Positions 1 through 7,344 of a stretch of DNA of 64,000 nt are shown one piece after another. Every line of letters starts with the position of its first letter. Within the stretch, counting starts at the first letter, position 1. Origin of the DNA: Sphingomonas sp. UV9 (lineage in GTDB: Bacteria; Pseudomonadota; Alphaproteobacteria; Sphingomonadales; Sphingomonadaceae); assembly GCF_004101245.1 (NCBI RefSeq), contig NZ_SCIN01000002.1, positions 930,001-994,000 on the forward strand, written 5' to 3'. The notes below the pieces were generated by a model, which had not been told where the DNA came from, made no database searches, and saw only the letters and a list, made by a program, of their open reading frames with translations. Both the position numbers and the translations under genes were made by a program.

Positions 1-596
1 TGGCTAAGGCGGTCCCACGTTTCGCGGTCACCGACGGCGTTCGGATGCGCGGTCTTCGCCAGCGCGCGGTACGCCCGGTCGATCTCTGCCCGGTCAGCGT
101 CGCGCGACACGCCCAGTACGGCCGACCATGATGCCGGCGCCGGCAACATGGTGTGGCCGGCGAATGCCTGACGCAGATCGGCGACGCCCCAGCGCTCTTG
201 GCCGCGGAGCGCCTCGATGTGCGCGGCGATCGCAGCGATGTTGTCCGGCACCGAGTCCCAGCGATCGCAGGCCAGGACGTGCGATAGCTTGTCGAGGTCG
301 AAGTAGAACGCGACGCCGGCGTCGAGCGGATCGCGGCGGCTGACGTTCTGGTCGCGGGCGCCCGACGCCGTGAACCGGATGTTGGTCGACAACACCATGT
401 TCTGCACACGCCAGGGCTGACCGGTCTTCGTGAGCGCACCGATCTGGCCGCGCAGTCGGCTGCGACTGCTCGTCAACGTCATGCGCGAGCCACCGTCGCG
501 GAACAGGGCGGGTCGCGGCTGCGCCGTGCGCGGTCGGCCTGTTGGCCACGCCAGGGGATGGCCCGCCGCGATCGTCGGCATATCTCCCGCGGCCAT
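1..596 (-). CDS. phage J-domain-containing protein, C-terminus cut by window edge
   Basis: The ATG at 596 overlaps the stop of the upstream gene (TGATG), so it is the next gene of the early operon. The reading frame stays open to position 1. About 195 residues are visible. The last ~40 read like helices II-III of a J domain (AVLGVSRDADRAEID, then RAYRALAKTAHPN). The usual HPD tripeptide is HPN here, which would be expected to weaken stimulation of DnaK. The upstream part contains a segment on 'ALFRDGGSRMTLTSSRSRL' seen in alphaproteobacterial phage J-domain proteins, as far as I recall. Its role may be recruitment of host Hsp70 for phage replication or assembly (inference). Confidence 0.7.
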   Translation of the reverse strand, partial: MAAGDMPTIAAGHPLAWPTGRPRTAQPRPALFRDGGSRMTLTSSRSRLRGQIGALTKTGQPWRVQNMVLSTNIRFTASGARDQNVSRRDPLDAGVAFYFDLDKLSHVLACDRWDSVPDNIAAIAAHIEALRGQERWGVADLRQAFAGHTMLPAPASWSAVLGVSRDADRAEIDRAYRALAKTAHPNAVGDRETWDRLS

Positions 597-829
597 CAGT
601 ACGCTTCCTCTGATACGGTGACCCGGTCGAGCAGGTAACAGCCGCTGATATTCTTCAGCCAGATTACGGCCGAGTGCCCTGACAGCACCTCGGCCGAGGA
701 CCGCGTCACGGTCGAGACCTGATCGCCGCAGTCCATTCGAACGATAACGGGGCTGCCGACCGAACAGACTGCGTTGAAGGTGTCGCACTGGGCTTGGAGA
801 GCTGCCGCTGTGGGAGGGCGCATGATCAT
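596..829 (-). CDS. small early phage protein, 77 aa
   Basis: A 77-residue protein starting MIMRPPTAAALQAQ. The start at 829 overlaps the preceding stop by four bases (ATGA), and its own stop overlaps the next ATG, so it is translationally coupled on both sides. The second ATG, two codons later, is an alternative start. The composition (VIVRMDCGDQVSTV, VLSGHSAVIWLKNI) suggests a small beta-rich soluble domain. I do not recognise the family. Confidence 0.7.
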   Translation of the reverse strand: MIMRPPTAAALQAQCDTFNAVCSVGSPVIVRMDCGDQVSTVTRSSAEVLSGHSAVIWLKNISGCYLLDRVTVSEEAY

Positions 830-1116
830 TCGTCCCAATACTGGCGATCTTCGGCGATCGCTTCGGTGGGGAGCATGGGGCCCATGTCGAGCATCTCGGC
901 TAGGCTGGTGGCGTACTGCCAGCCCTGCATGAGCGTCATGCGTGCCTCGTGGCCTTTGGGCGCGTTCCAGTCGCGGAACATGAGCCAAGCCGTCCGCGCG
1001 CACCACAGGGAGCGGAACGGCTGGTATTTCGCCAGACCCATCACGCGCTCGCTGAAAGAGGCCCGATATGGGTTCTGGCGCTTCGCTTCCGCGATCAGCG
1101 CATCGATACGGTTCAC
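826..1116 (-). CDS. small early phage protein, 96 aa, GTG start
   Basis: It begins with GTG at 1116 inside the stop of the ParB-like gene (GTGA overlap), giving a 96-residue protein starting VNRIDALIAEAKRQ. It is helical, charged and aromatic (WCARTAWLMFRDW), with no signal peptide or membrane segment. It resembles short phage proteins of unknown function that follow ParB-like genes. The longer open frame upstream to 1194 is an overlap with the ParB-like gene and was not used. Confidence 0.7.
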   Translation of the reverse strand: MNRIDALIAEAKRQNPYRASFSERVMGLAKYQPFRSLWCARTAWLMFRDWNAPKGHEARMTLMQGWQYATSLAEMLDMGPMLPTEAIAEDRQYWDE

Positions 1117-3170
1117 TGGTCGATCTCCTCGGCAGGGTAGGTCGCGATCTTGGCGTCGTACTCGGCGCGGGTGGGGAAGATGGCGTCGACGCACTCGGAG
1201 TAGAGAGCGATCAGGGCAGCAAGCGTCTCGACCGTGTCGACGCCGTCATCGTCAGCGCCGATCAGCGTGAAGGTACCGCTCTCGCCGCGAGCCCAGGGCT
1301 CGCCGTCGAGGATCATGACCTCGGGTTCGGGATCCATTGCGAGCGCCTGCGCGACCAGAGCGTCGTCGCGTGCGCCTTCAACTGACCGTGAGACCTCGAA
1401 TTCATCGCGCGTCGCGAAAACCTGCTCAATCAGGTTGGCATCGAAGTTTGCCAACAACGCGATCCAATTGGGGACGTAGCCGTCTGCGCCTTCGTCGGTC
1501 ACCGAATAGCTCCCGTCCTCGGCGCGCTCCCATATGTCGCCGTCGATCAGTGCGATCCCCGGCGGGGCCATGTCGACCAGCTCGGCGGTACGGGTCGCGA
1601 TCGCGTCGGCCGCTGTCGCCTTCTGCGCTTCCCGTGCGGCGATTTCTGCGGCACGTTCGGCTAGGATCTGATCGTAGATGGCGGTCGCGTGCGCGGTCGC
1701 TGCCTCGGCCTGCTCCTTCGACACCCAAACCTGAACGGCAATGAGCAACCCTTCATTGCGCCGCATGTGATCCGGCTCGGCTGGGCTGATCCAGCCGTGC
1801 GTCGCGATCCGCGCACGGCCTTCGAATGGCGTACCTTCGAACGTGCCGACGGCCTCGCGATAGGCGATGCGCTCGATCTCGTTGGCTCGCACCGCCGCGG
1901 CCTGCTGTTCGGGGGTCAACTTCTCCGCCGACGCCACGTTATCTTGCGGCGGCATGACGGCGTTGAGCTGACCTTTTTCGACGTAGAAACCGCGATCATA
2001 CGCCTCGAGCTCGCCCTCGCCGTTGATGCCGACGAGCAAGCGAACCTTGATTCGGTTATTCCGGACCGTCTTCCACATGCGATCGGTGGCGCTCTGATTG
2101 TAGACGTTGCCGACCCAGGCGAACCCGGCCGGAGCCTTTGGCGGTGTCATGCCCCATGAGGGGAAGACGATGTCGTCGAGCTTCACGAAGCCGTCGACAG
2201 TTTCGCATTGCAGCGCCTCGGCCATCTCCTGTTGACGTTGGACCATCTGAAACGCGATGTGCTGCTCGGCGAGCACGCGCAGGCGCGGCGCATTGGTGAG
2301 GGTGCGGATATCGCCCTCGGCCTGTGTCTCGGTGAAGAGGTCGTCTTCGTAGCCGCTGCCGTCGCGCTCATAGGCAGTTTCACCGACATATTTGAACAGC
2401 GGCGACGCGGTGGTGACGGTCTTGTCGCGATACGCCCAGCCGATGTTAGACGCGCTGTGCTGGCCGTGCGACGTGCTCTTGCACTGAGCCTTGAACACCT
2501 TGCCTTGGATCTCCTGATCCTGAGACTTGGCATATGCCATCGCGCTATCGATCGTGATGCTGCGCGACCCGAGGGCGTCGAGGATGTCGGGATGCAGGCT
2601 GGCGAGGCGAAGCCTCTGTTTCACGACGCGCTCCGAGAAACCGAAACGCTTGGCCAGGCCCTCGGGCGAATTGGTGCCCCGGTCCATGAGCGCCTTGAAA
2701 CCGAAGACTTCGTCGACGGCCGACATGGTCCGCTGCTGCAGGTTCTCGGCAAGCGACAGTTCGATCGCGTCGGACTGATCGCGGATCAGCACCGGGACGG
2801 TGAACGTGTCGTCGAGCAGCTCGCGCTCCTGGAGCCGGTTCAAGCCCTGCAGGCGGCGACCGCCGCCGACAATGTAGACCAGGTGCGCGTCGTCGGGCCA
2901 CTGGCCGGCGTAACCGATCAGCGACTGCAGCAGGCCGTGCCCGGCGATGTCGTCCGCCATGACGTCGACGTCTTCGGCCATGCGGATCCGCCGGATGTTT
3001 TCGGGCGCGCGACGGAGCCGACCGAGCGGGATCAACTCGGGCACCGACGGCGCGATCGTCGACGTGATGGTCGCCAGCGCCTCACGCGTTTCCGCGACAG
3101 CCTCTTTGCCCGTCAAACGCTTGCGCGAGCGGGGGGCAGGGCTCTTTAAAATCGTGGTCATCTCGTTCAT
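1113..3170 (-). CDS. ParB/RepB/Spo0J-family protein, 685 aa
   Basis: The N-terminal ~250 residues carry a ParB/Srx-type domain: a SVPELIPLGRLRRAPENIR entry strand, a 'GGGRRLQGL' phosphate-binding-like motif near residue 100, and 'LAENLQQRTMSAVDE' leading into a helix-turn-helix (LAKRFGFSERVVKQRLRLA, about 175-195). The long C-terminal part is not typical of chromosomal ParB. It matches the large ParB-like proteins of alphaproteobacterial plasmids and phages. The start overlaps the upstream stop (ATGA). It could act in prophage DNA partition, replication control or nicking. No ParA partner is visible, which argues against a standard partition cassette. Confidence 0.88.
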   Translation of the reverse strand: MNEMTTILKSPAPRSRKRLTGKEAVAETREALATITSTIAPSVPELIPLGRLRRAPENIRRIRMAEDVDVMADDIAGHGLLQSLIGYAGQWPDDAHLVYIVGGGRRLQGLNRLQERELLDDTFTVPVLIRDQSDAIELSLAENLQQRTMSAVDEVFGFKALMDRGTNSPEGLAKRFGFSERVVKQRLRLASLHPDILDALGSRSITIDSAMAYAKSQDQEIQGKVFKAQCKSTSHGQHSASNIGWAYRDKTVTTASPLFKYVGETAYERDGSGYEDDLFTETQAEGDIRTLTNAPRLRVLAEQHIAFQMVQRQQEMAEALQCETVDGFVKLDDIVFPSWGMTPPKAPAGFAWVGNVYNQSATDRMWKTVRNNRIKVRLLVGINGEGELEAYDRGFYVEKGQLNAVMPPQDNVASAEKLTPEQQAAAVRANEIERIAYREAVGTFEGTPFEGRARIATHGWISPAEPDHMRRNEGLLIAVQVWVSKEQAEAATAHATAIYDQILAERAAEIAAREAQKATAADAIATRTAELVDMAPPGIALIDGDIWERAEDGSYSVTDEGADGYVPNWIALLANFDANLIEQVFATRDEFEVSRSVEGARDDALVAQALAMDPEPEVMILDGEPWARGESGTFTLIGADDDGVDTVETLAALIALYSECVDAIFPTRAEYDAKIATYPAEEIDQ

Positions 3171-3415
3171 GGTCGGGTGTCTCCGGTTGCCAGTGTCTTG
3201 GTGCCGCGAGCGTGTTTCCGATGGGGGCGGCAGGGTTCGCTCACATCCGCGGGGGCAACCGCGGGTGCTTCGGAATGCGAATGACGGGCCGGCATCGATG
3301 CCGGCCCGTCAGGATTCTCGTTCGTGATCAAGCGCAGCTGCACGCCTTCGGCCGGGTGCCGGCGATCCAGTACGCGGCACGTCGCGCAGGTGCAGATCTC
3401 CGGCACCGCGTTCAC
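3167..3415 (-). CDS. small early phage protein with CxC-type motif, 82 aa
   Basis: An 82-residue frame linked by ATGA overlaps to both neighbouring ParB-like genes. The N-terminus has three cysteines (ICTCATC), then a basic tract and a low-complexity tail rich in His, Pro and Arg. It may bind zinc through the cysteines, but no standard finger is complete. No family is recognised. Its placement between two ParB-domain genes suggests a shared function. Confidence 0.6.
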   Translation of the reverse strand: MNAVPEICTCATCRVLDRRHPAEGVQLRLITNENPDGPASMPARHSHSEAPAVAPADVSEPCRPHRKHARGTKTLATGDTRP

Positions 3416-4212
3416 TCCGCAGCCGCCTCGGCGTAGGACTCACCCAGCAGCTGCTTGGCGGCGAACGTCACGCTGATCGATCGCGCGGTTGCGAGATCCC
3501 GGAACCGGGACATCCACGTTTCCTGATCAGCATCGCGCAGGATCTCGTGCAGGAGGAAGGCGGACAGCGCCGCCCCCTGCTGCGCGACGAGCGGCACGAT
3601 CGCGCCGAACATGGTGTTGCAGTTCCGCAGGACAGCCAGGGGAAAGCCCTTGGCGAGCGCCTCGAGCGATACCCGGGTGACGGCCTCGCCATGCTGGCGG
3701 TAGCATTGCTGGATCGCCGCGACGTTGTTGATCCAGCCCGGCTTCCACGTCCGCACATCGGCCGCGCCGGTAATGCGCAGGCCGACCAGTTCGACCAGGG
3801 CCTCGATCGCGATCGCGTCCGCATCGCCAGCGGCGATCGCCGCCCGGAACAGGTTCATCTTCGACAACGGCTTGCGCTGCTGGTTGAGCGACACGAATGC
3901 CGCCGCCTCGTCCTGAGCGCCGTCGTAACTGGTGACGACGCACGGCAACTGAGGAATGTCGGACCGCTGCCGCGCAGCCTCGAGACGATGCTGACCGTCG
4001 ACCACGTAGAGACCGCCATCGGCTCGGCGTGCAACGACGAGCGGCTGATAGAGCCGCCAGTCCCAGTGCCGGGTGATCCGGTTGATCAGCGTGCGACTTG
4101 CCTGGGCGTCGGTCGGGCGCTGATAGGTCGGATCGACCCGAAGCTGGGCCGGGGTGCAGAACTGCAGGATCGGCATTTCGCCGCGCTGTGGCTCGATCGT
4201 GACGCTCGCCAT
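3412..4212 (-). CDS. second ParB-like nuclease-domain protein, 266 aa
   Basis: The N-terminal half has the ParB/sulfiredoxin-like signature: 'LRVDPTYQRPTDAQASR', 'LVVARRADGGLYVVDGQHR' and 'LEAARQRSDIPQLPCVV'. The VVDGQHRLEAA motif near residues 75-85 is the nucleotide-binding or catalytic loop of this fold (DGQHR type). The C-terminal half is helical. The start overlaps the GapR-like stop (TGATG) and the end overlaps the 82-aa gene. It is probably a phage DNA-processing or regulatory factor rather than a centromere-binding protein, because no helix-turn-helix is obvious. Confidence 0.8.
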   Translation of the reverse strand: MASVTIEPQRGEMPILQFCTPAQLRVDPTYQRPTDAQASRTLINRITRHWDWRLYQPLVVARRADGGLYVVDGQHRLEAARQRSDIPQLPCVVTSYDGAQDEAAAFVSLNQQRKPLSKMNLFRAAIAAGDADAIAIEALVELVGLRITGAADVRTWKPGWINNVAAIQQCYRQHGEAVTRVSLEALAKGFPLAVLRNCNTMFGAIVPLVAQQGAALSAFLLHEILRDADQETWMSRFRDLATARSISVTFAAKQLLGESYAEAAAE

Positions 4213-4499
4213 CAGATCATCCCCAGCGCTTGGAGATAGACTTCCAGGATCGCTTCCTCTTCCTGGTATTCCTCTTTCTTCTTTTTGCGGATCGTCAGGA
4301 TCTTGCGGATAGCCTTCGGGTCGTATCCACGCCCCTTAGCCTCAGCCATCACGTCCTTGATGTCGTCGGTGATGCCGCGCTTTTCTTCCTCGAGACGCTC
4401 TGCGCGCTCAATCAGAAGGCGGAGCTCGTCGGCCGCCACGGCGCCGCCGCCCATGCCGTGCTGGCGTTCTTCGGTGGCTTCTGGCTTGCTCATGTTCAT
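4212..4499 (-). CDS. GapR-like DUF2312 nucleoid-associated protein
   Basis: A 95-residue protein with the DUF2312 signature: '[18 protein letters not shown]', '[18 protein letters not shown]' and the C-terminal '[16 protein letters not shown]'. In Caulobacter this family (GapR) forms coiled-coil tetramers that clamp overtwisted DNA and help topoisomerases ahead of replication and transcription forks. The ATG at 4499 has an AGGA-type ribosome site about five bases upstream; an ATG two codons in is an alternative. A phage copy next to ParB-domain genes suggests control of phage DNA supercoiling during replication (inference). Confidence 0.9.
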   Translation of the reverse strand: MNMSKPEATEERQHGMGGGAVAADELRLLIERAERLEEEKRGITDDIKDVMAEAKGRGYDPKAIRKILTIRKKKKEEYQEEEAILEVYLQALGMI

Positions 4500-4535
4500 G
4501 ATTTCCTGCGTGCTTGGGTGACGATGCGGCGTGCG

Positions 4536-4724
4536 TCAGAACATCGGCGGGGGGCGGCGTTTGACGGGGTGCAGGTCATTTGCGAGGCAAAGGACGGCCA
4601 GTCCGTCATCGAAACGAACTGCGGCAAAAACCTTGCGCACGACGAGGACGTCGCACTGCTTGCCGGTGCGGCCGAGCCCCTCAAAAAGGGCACGATCGCC
4701 ACAACAGACTGCGACGTCCGCCAT
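4536..4724 (-). CDS. small early phage protein, 62 aa
   Basis: A 62-residue frame beginning MADVAVCCGDRALFEG, starting one base after the stop of the preceding tiny gene, in the same polycistron. The sequence looks like a compact soluble domain (CDVLVVRKVFAAVRFD, GLAVLCLANDLHP) with four cysteines. No family is recognised. The GapR-like gene follows after 36 bases. Confidence 0.6.
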   Translation of the reverse strand: MADVAVCCGDRALFEGLGRTGKQCDVLVVRKVFAAVRFDDGLAVLCLANDLHPVKRRPPPMF

Positions 4725-4725
4725 G

Positions 4726-4836
4726 TCACTGGTTCCACCAGGTTACGATCAGCGCCCATGGGACAGCCACCACGATGACGATGGACAGCAGTCGGGCCCG
4801 CGCCCGAAAACGCCGAGATTGGCGAACATCGGTCAA
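4726..4836 (-). CDS. 36-aa single-span membrane peptide, TTG start
   Basis: The only in-frame start is TTG at 4836, which overlaps the upstream stop (TTGA). The peptide has a basic N-terminus (TDVRQSRRFRARAR), then one hydrophobic segment (LLSIVIVVAVPWALIVTWW) and a stop one base before the next ATG. The seamless fit between two coupled genes and the clear transmembrane pattern support it despite the rare start codon. Function unknown. Confidence 0.55.
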   Translation of the reverse strand: MTDVRQSRRFRARARLLSIVIVVAVPWALIVTWWNQ

Positions 4837-5003
4837 CGATCGGTCGACTGATCGAACGGCGTGAAAGCTGGCTCGACATTGCCCAGCGCGAGGCTGACGA
4901 TGCGAGCCCATTGCGGGCAGATCGAGGCGGCGATTGTGCCAATCGAGGTGGCGCCTGCGGAAATGAACAGGCCAATCGCGACGCCGTGGAGAATGTGCGG
5001 CAT
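4833..5003 (-). CDS. 56-aa small membrane-associated phage protein
   Basis: The ATG at 5003 shares a base with the preceding stop (TGATG). The protein begins MPHILHGVAIGLFISAGATS and continues with IGTIAASICPQW, a hydrophobic hairpin or single long membrane segment, followed by a polar tail. It may form a two-component membrane unit with the overlapping 36-aa peptide, as in small phage exclusion or lysis-control pairs (speculative). Confidence 0.6.
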   Translation of the reverse strand: MPHILHGVAIGLFISAGATSIGTIAASICPQWARIVSLALGNVEPAFTPFDQSTDR

Positions 5004-5434
5004 CACTGCTGCACCGGAACGGTCGGCTCGCCGACGCAGCGGGTGCAGGTGTTGACGCCCTGCCAGGCGCAGCTCTGCGCCCCGTCAGCCGAGACGCACG
5101 GATCGTATTCGCTGCAGCCGCAGCCGCGGCAAATGCGGGGATGCTGATCCGCGGGCGTGTCGCGCAGCTGCATGTAGACGTCGGCATCGATCGGGAAGGC
5201 GTCGGCAAACCCGTCGATCGTCTCGCGATATTTTGCCGAGCTTCCCTGCGTTTCTAGCAGGCAGACCAGCGCCCTGACCTCGGACTGGTTGGTCGTCGAG
5301 ATCCGCCGGGCAACCTCGTCGACCGACAGGCCCGCGGCCTTGCGGCGAAGCTGCAGGTAGCTGGCGGGGCTGAGCGGCGATGCGACCGGTGTCGCGAAGC
5401 GACTTTGGTCGATCGGTAACGCGAAATTGATCAT
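5003..5434 (-). CDS. early phage protein with N-terminal HTH-like and C-terminal cysteine cluster, 143 aa
   Basis: The start at 5434 is preceded by GGAAAGG, a good ribosome site; a longer frame to 5491 lacks one. The N-terminus has a helix-turn-helix-like stretch (YLQLRRKAAGLSVDEVARRI, about 28-47). The C-terminus contains CRGCGCSEYDPCVSADG and further cysteines (CAWQGVNTCTRC), a likely zinc- or iron-binding knuckle. The arrangement resembles small phage regulators with an attached zinc ribbon. Function unknown. Confidence 0.75.
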   Translation of the reverse strand: MINFALPIDQSRFATPVASPLSPASYLQLRRKAAGLSVDEVARRISTTNQSEVRALVCLLETQGSSAKYRETIDGFADAFPIDADVYMQLRDTPADQHPRICRGCGCSEYDPCVSADGAQSCAWQGVNTCTRCVGEPTVPVQQ

Positions 5435-5536
5435 GGCGAACCTTTCCAGACAAGGCGGCGGAGTTTCCGAAAGCACGTGCGATCGGATCAAGTGGGCTGG
5501 TGTTTGCGAGGGGCGGGGCTACCCGCTGCGTTCAGT

Positions 5537-6055
5537 TCAGGGCGGTGCTTCCGTGGGAGCGCCGATGCGTTCGAGCTGGTACCGAAGCTTTGCGGTCGCT
5601 CGCTCCAGGTCGGCGATGTGCTCAAGCGTGGCCTCGGCCTCGCGGCGCGTGACTTTGCTGCCTTCTTCACCGGTGCCGGCGAGCGCATCCGAAATTGCGC
5701 GCGAGACGTCGCCGACCTCGATGCTGAGCGCCATCACGCCGGTCCGCAGGCAAAGCTCGCCGCCCTCATGCTCCGGCAGCATGATGACTACCGCGCCGAG
5801 AATACTCGCCATCGTGCTCAGAATGTGCGGATGGCCATCTTCCCTGGCGCCGATGGCATCGATCCGGACGGCGTCACGAATGGTGATGCTGGCGCGATCG
5901 AACTTCGACGAATAGCAGGAGAAGCGGGTGTCTGAGAGGCCGGTCTCGGCCTCGCAAACCTTGCCGCCACCGGCTGCCTGGATCGCGCGCTTGGTAGCCT
6001 CTGCGAGGCGGCGCTCGTCGACTGGGATAAGGTCAGCCACAGCGGGAAACCTCAA
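5537..6055 (-). CDS. CII-like phage regulatory protein, 172 aa
   Basis: The N-terminal 100 residues resemble the Phage_CP76/CII-like regulators: 'ATKRAIQAAGGGKVCEAETG', then a second helix pair and 'ITIRDAVRIDAIGAREDGHP'. The C-terminal third (REAEATLEHIADLERATAKL) is predicted to be coiled coil and could dimerise. It sits directly downstream of the YdaS-like regulator in the early operon, the usual place for a lysis-lysogeny regulator. Family assignment is from memory and moderate. Confidence 0.65.
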   Translation of the reverse strand: MRFPAVADLIPVDERRLAEATKRAIQAAGGGKVCEAETGLSDTRFSCYSSKFDRASITIRDAVRIDAIGAREDGHPHILSTMASILGAVVIMLPEHEGGELCLRTGVMALSIEVGDVSRAISDALAGTGEEGSKVTRREAEATLEHIADLERATAKLRYQLERIGAPTEAPP

Positions 6056-6316
6056 TTTCTATTCCCGATGCGCTGATCGCGTGCCCAGTGCAGAAGCAAA
6101 ACGATGAGGACGCCGACGGGGATCGATCAAAGACAGTGGCAGGCGACCGGCGCAGGGCCGGCGCGAAGCGTGCTCCCGGCCAGGAGGCACGGATCCGGAT
6201 GGCCTGCCGACACCCGAACAGAATTGATGACGCCGACGACAGCCAGGGAGACGATAGCTGCCGTCGACGCTCGACGCCGGGACGACGATCGAGGGGGGGA
6301 AGAAAGATCTTTGCAA
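6056..6316 (-). other. unresolved 260-base stretch between two regulators
   Basis: All three minus frames are largely open. A GTG at 6320 overlaps the YdaS-like stop (GTGA) and would give 95 residues, but that product is Ser/Arg-rich and not protein-like. A different frame encodes a hydrophobic stretch (AAIVSLAVVGVINSVRV) and further down IPVGVLIVLLLHW, both without a usable start. One or two tiny membrane genes may be hidden or frameshifted here. I could not decide. Confidence 0.3.
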
Positions 6317-6583
6317 TCACCGCAGCGTCCCCTTGCTCTCAATGACAACGGGGTCCTCGGTAACGAGACGATACAGGTCAGGCCGAAGTTGCTCCTTAGG
6401 GATGCCAGTCTCGGCTTCAACGGTCAGGACGTACTCGGCGGGCAGGGGTTTGCCCTTCGACAACCATTTCCAAACCGATGGCTGCGCGATTCCCAGAAGC
6501 CGAGCGAGAGCCGCCTGCGAACCCACACACTCGACCGCGCGACGCAAAGCGTCGTGCGAGGAGCTGGGGATCGGCTGTGGCAT
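6317..6583 (-). CDS. YdaS/Cro-like HTH regulator, 88 aa
   Basis: An 88-residue protein with a helix-turn-helix in 'AVECVGSQAALARLLGIAQP' and 'VWKWLSKGKPLPAEYVLTVE', followed by 'TGIPKEQLRPDLY', typical of YdaS/Cro-type phage regulators. It is the first gene of the leftward early operon, divergent from the CI-like repressor across a 100-base operator region. By position it is the Cro equivalent that favours lytic growth. Confidence 0.85.
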   Translation of the reverse strand: MPQPIPSSSHDALRRAVECVGSQAALARLLGIAQPSVWKWLSKGKPLPAEYVLTVEAETGIPKEQLRPDLYRLVTEDPVVIESKGTLR

Positions 6584-6604
6584 CGTCGTCTAACCTCTGA
6601 TTCG

Positions 6605-6676
6605 TACCTATAGCTTTAGGTATGACTCTAGCTAGACCTAGACGTGTATGGCCGTCAATACCTGAAGCTATACTTT
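6605..6676. promoter_or_regulatory. immunity switch operators between YdaS-like and CI-like genes
   Basis: The divergent intergenic region holds a near-perfect dyad, TACCTATAGCTTTAGGTA (6605-6622). A related sequence, TACCTGAAGCTATA, at 6659-6672 matches the other strand of the first (TACCTAAAGCTATA) with one change. Between them is the palindrome TCTAGCTAGA (6628-6637). The AT-rich spacing fits overlapping divergent promoters. These are probable repressor/Cro sites; which protein binds which is unknown. Confidence 0.7.
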
Positions 6677-6683
6677 CATCGTT

Positions 6684-7166
6684 ATGATTGTCAGCGAAAG
6701 AGTGCGCGAGCGCATGGTCGAAGTGGGCCTGTCTCAGTCCGAGCTGGCACGCCGGGTCGGGGTAGCGCAGCCGACAATCTACAAGCTGCTGCACACGGCC
6801 AAAAAGGGATCTACCAAACTACACCTGATAGCTCGAGAGTTGCGAACTACGCCCGCATACCTTTCGGGCGAGACCGACGATCCGGATTTGAACGCACCGC
6901 CGCCGCAACCCGCGGCGCCGCCGATGATCCTGATGTCGGTCAATCTTCCCCCGGAGCGCGCCCTGGCGAGGATGTTCATAGGCCTCCTCGCGGGGATTGA
7001 TCCGAAGGCCTCCCGGGACGAGCAAGCTCTGCTGCTCGCACAGCGACTTCCCATCGGGCTGTCGCAGCTGCGAGATCTGCTGCCCGATCCGGTGACGCCG
7101 GACCACCCGGAACGAGCAGATGTCGACGAAGCTCGCGCCATGCCGCATCCCGAACCGATACGGTGA
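6684..7166 (+). CDS. CI-like phage repressor, 160 aa
   Basis: The N-terminal HTH_XRE domain (VRERMVEVGLSQSELARRVG, then VAQPTIYKLL, residues about 7-37) is followed by 'LIARELRTTPAYLSGETDDP', usual for lambda-type repressors. The C-terminal half is Pro-rich and then helical. It lacks a recognisable S24 (LexA-like) protease domain, so self-cleavage on SOS induction is not evident. It starts seven bases after the operator region without a clear ribosome site. By position it is the prophage maintenance repressor. Confidence 0.85.
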   Translation: MIVSERVRERMVEVGLSQSELARRVGVAQPTIYKLLHTAKKGSTKLHLIARELRTTPAYLSGETDDPDLNAPPPQPAAPPMILMSVNLPPERALARMFIGLLAGIDPKASRDEQALLLAQRLPIGLSQLRDLLPDPVTPDHPERADVDEARAMPHPEPIR

Positions 7167-7344
7167 CCGAGCAAGCGATCTCGCATCGGGGGCAACTGTC
7201 GATGCAGCCGGCGTTCGCTTTGTACATGGGGGCAATCACTGCAGTGAGCCTAACCTATCGCAAGCAAAACGTGCCGTTAACTATGTTCAAAGCTGATCTT
7301 TCCGTCGTCGCCTCGACCGCCGCGCTGCGGGCATAGGCGCGGCG

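Noticed and set aside
94..549. Long Arg-rich frame on the minus strand at the left edge
   Set aside because: The frame starting at 596 overlaps the upstream stop, has a protein-like composition and a J-domain pattern; the Arg-rich one is its shadow.
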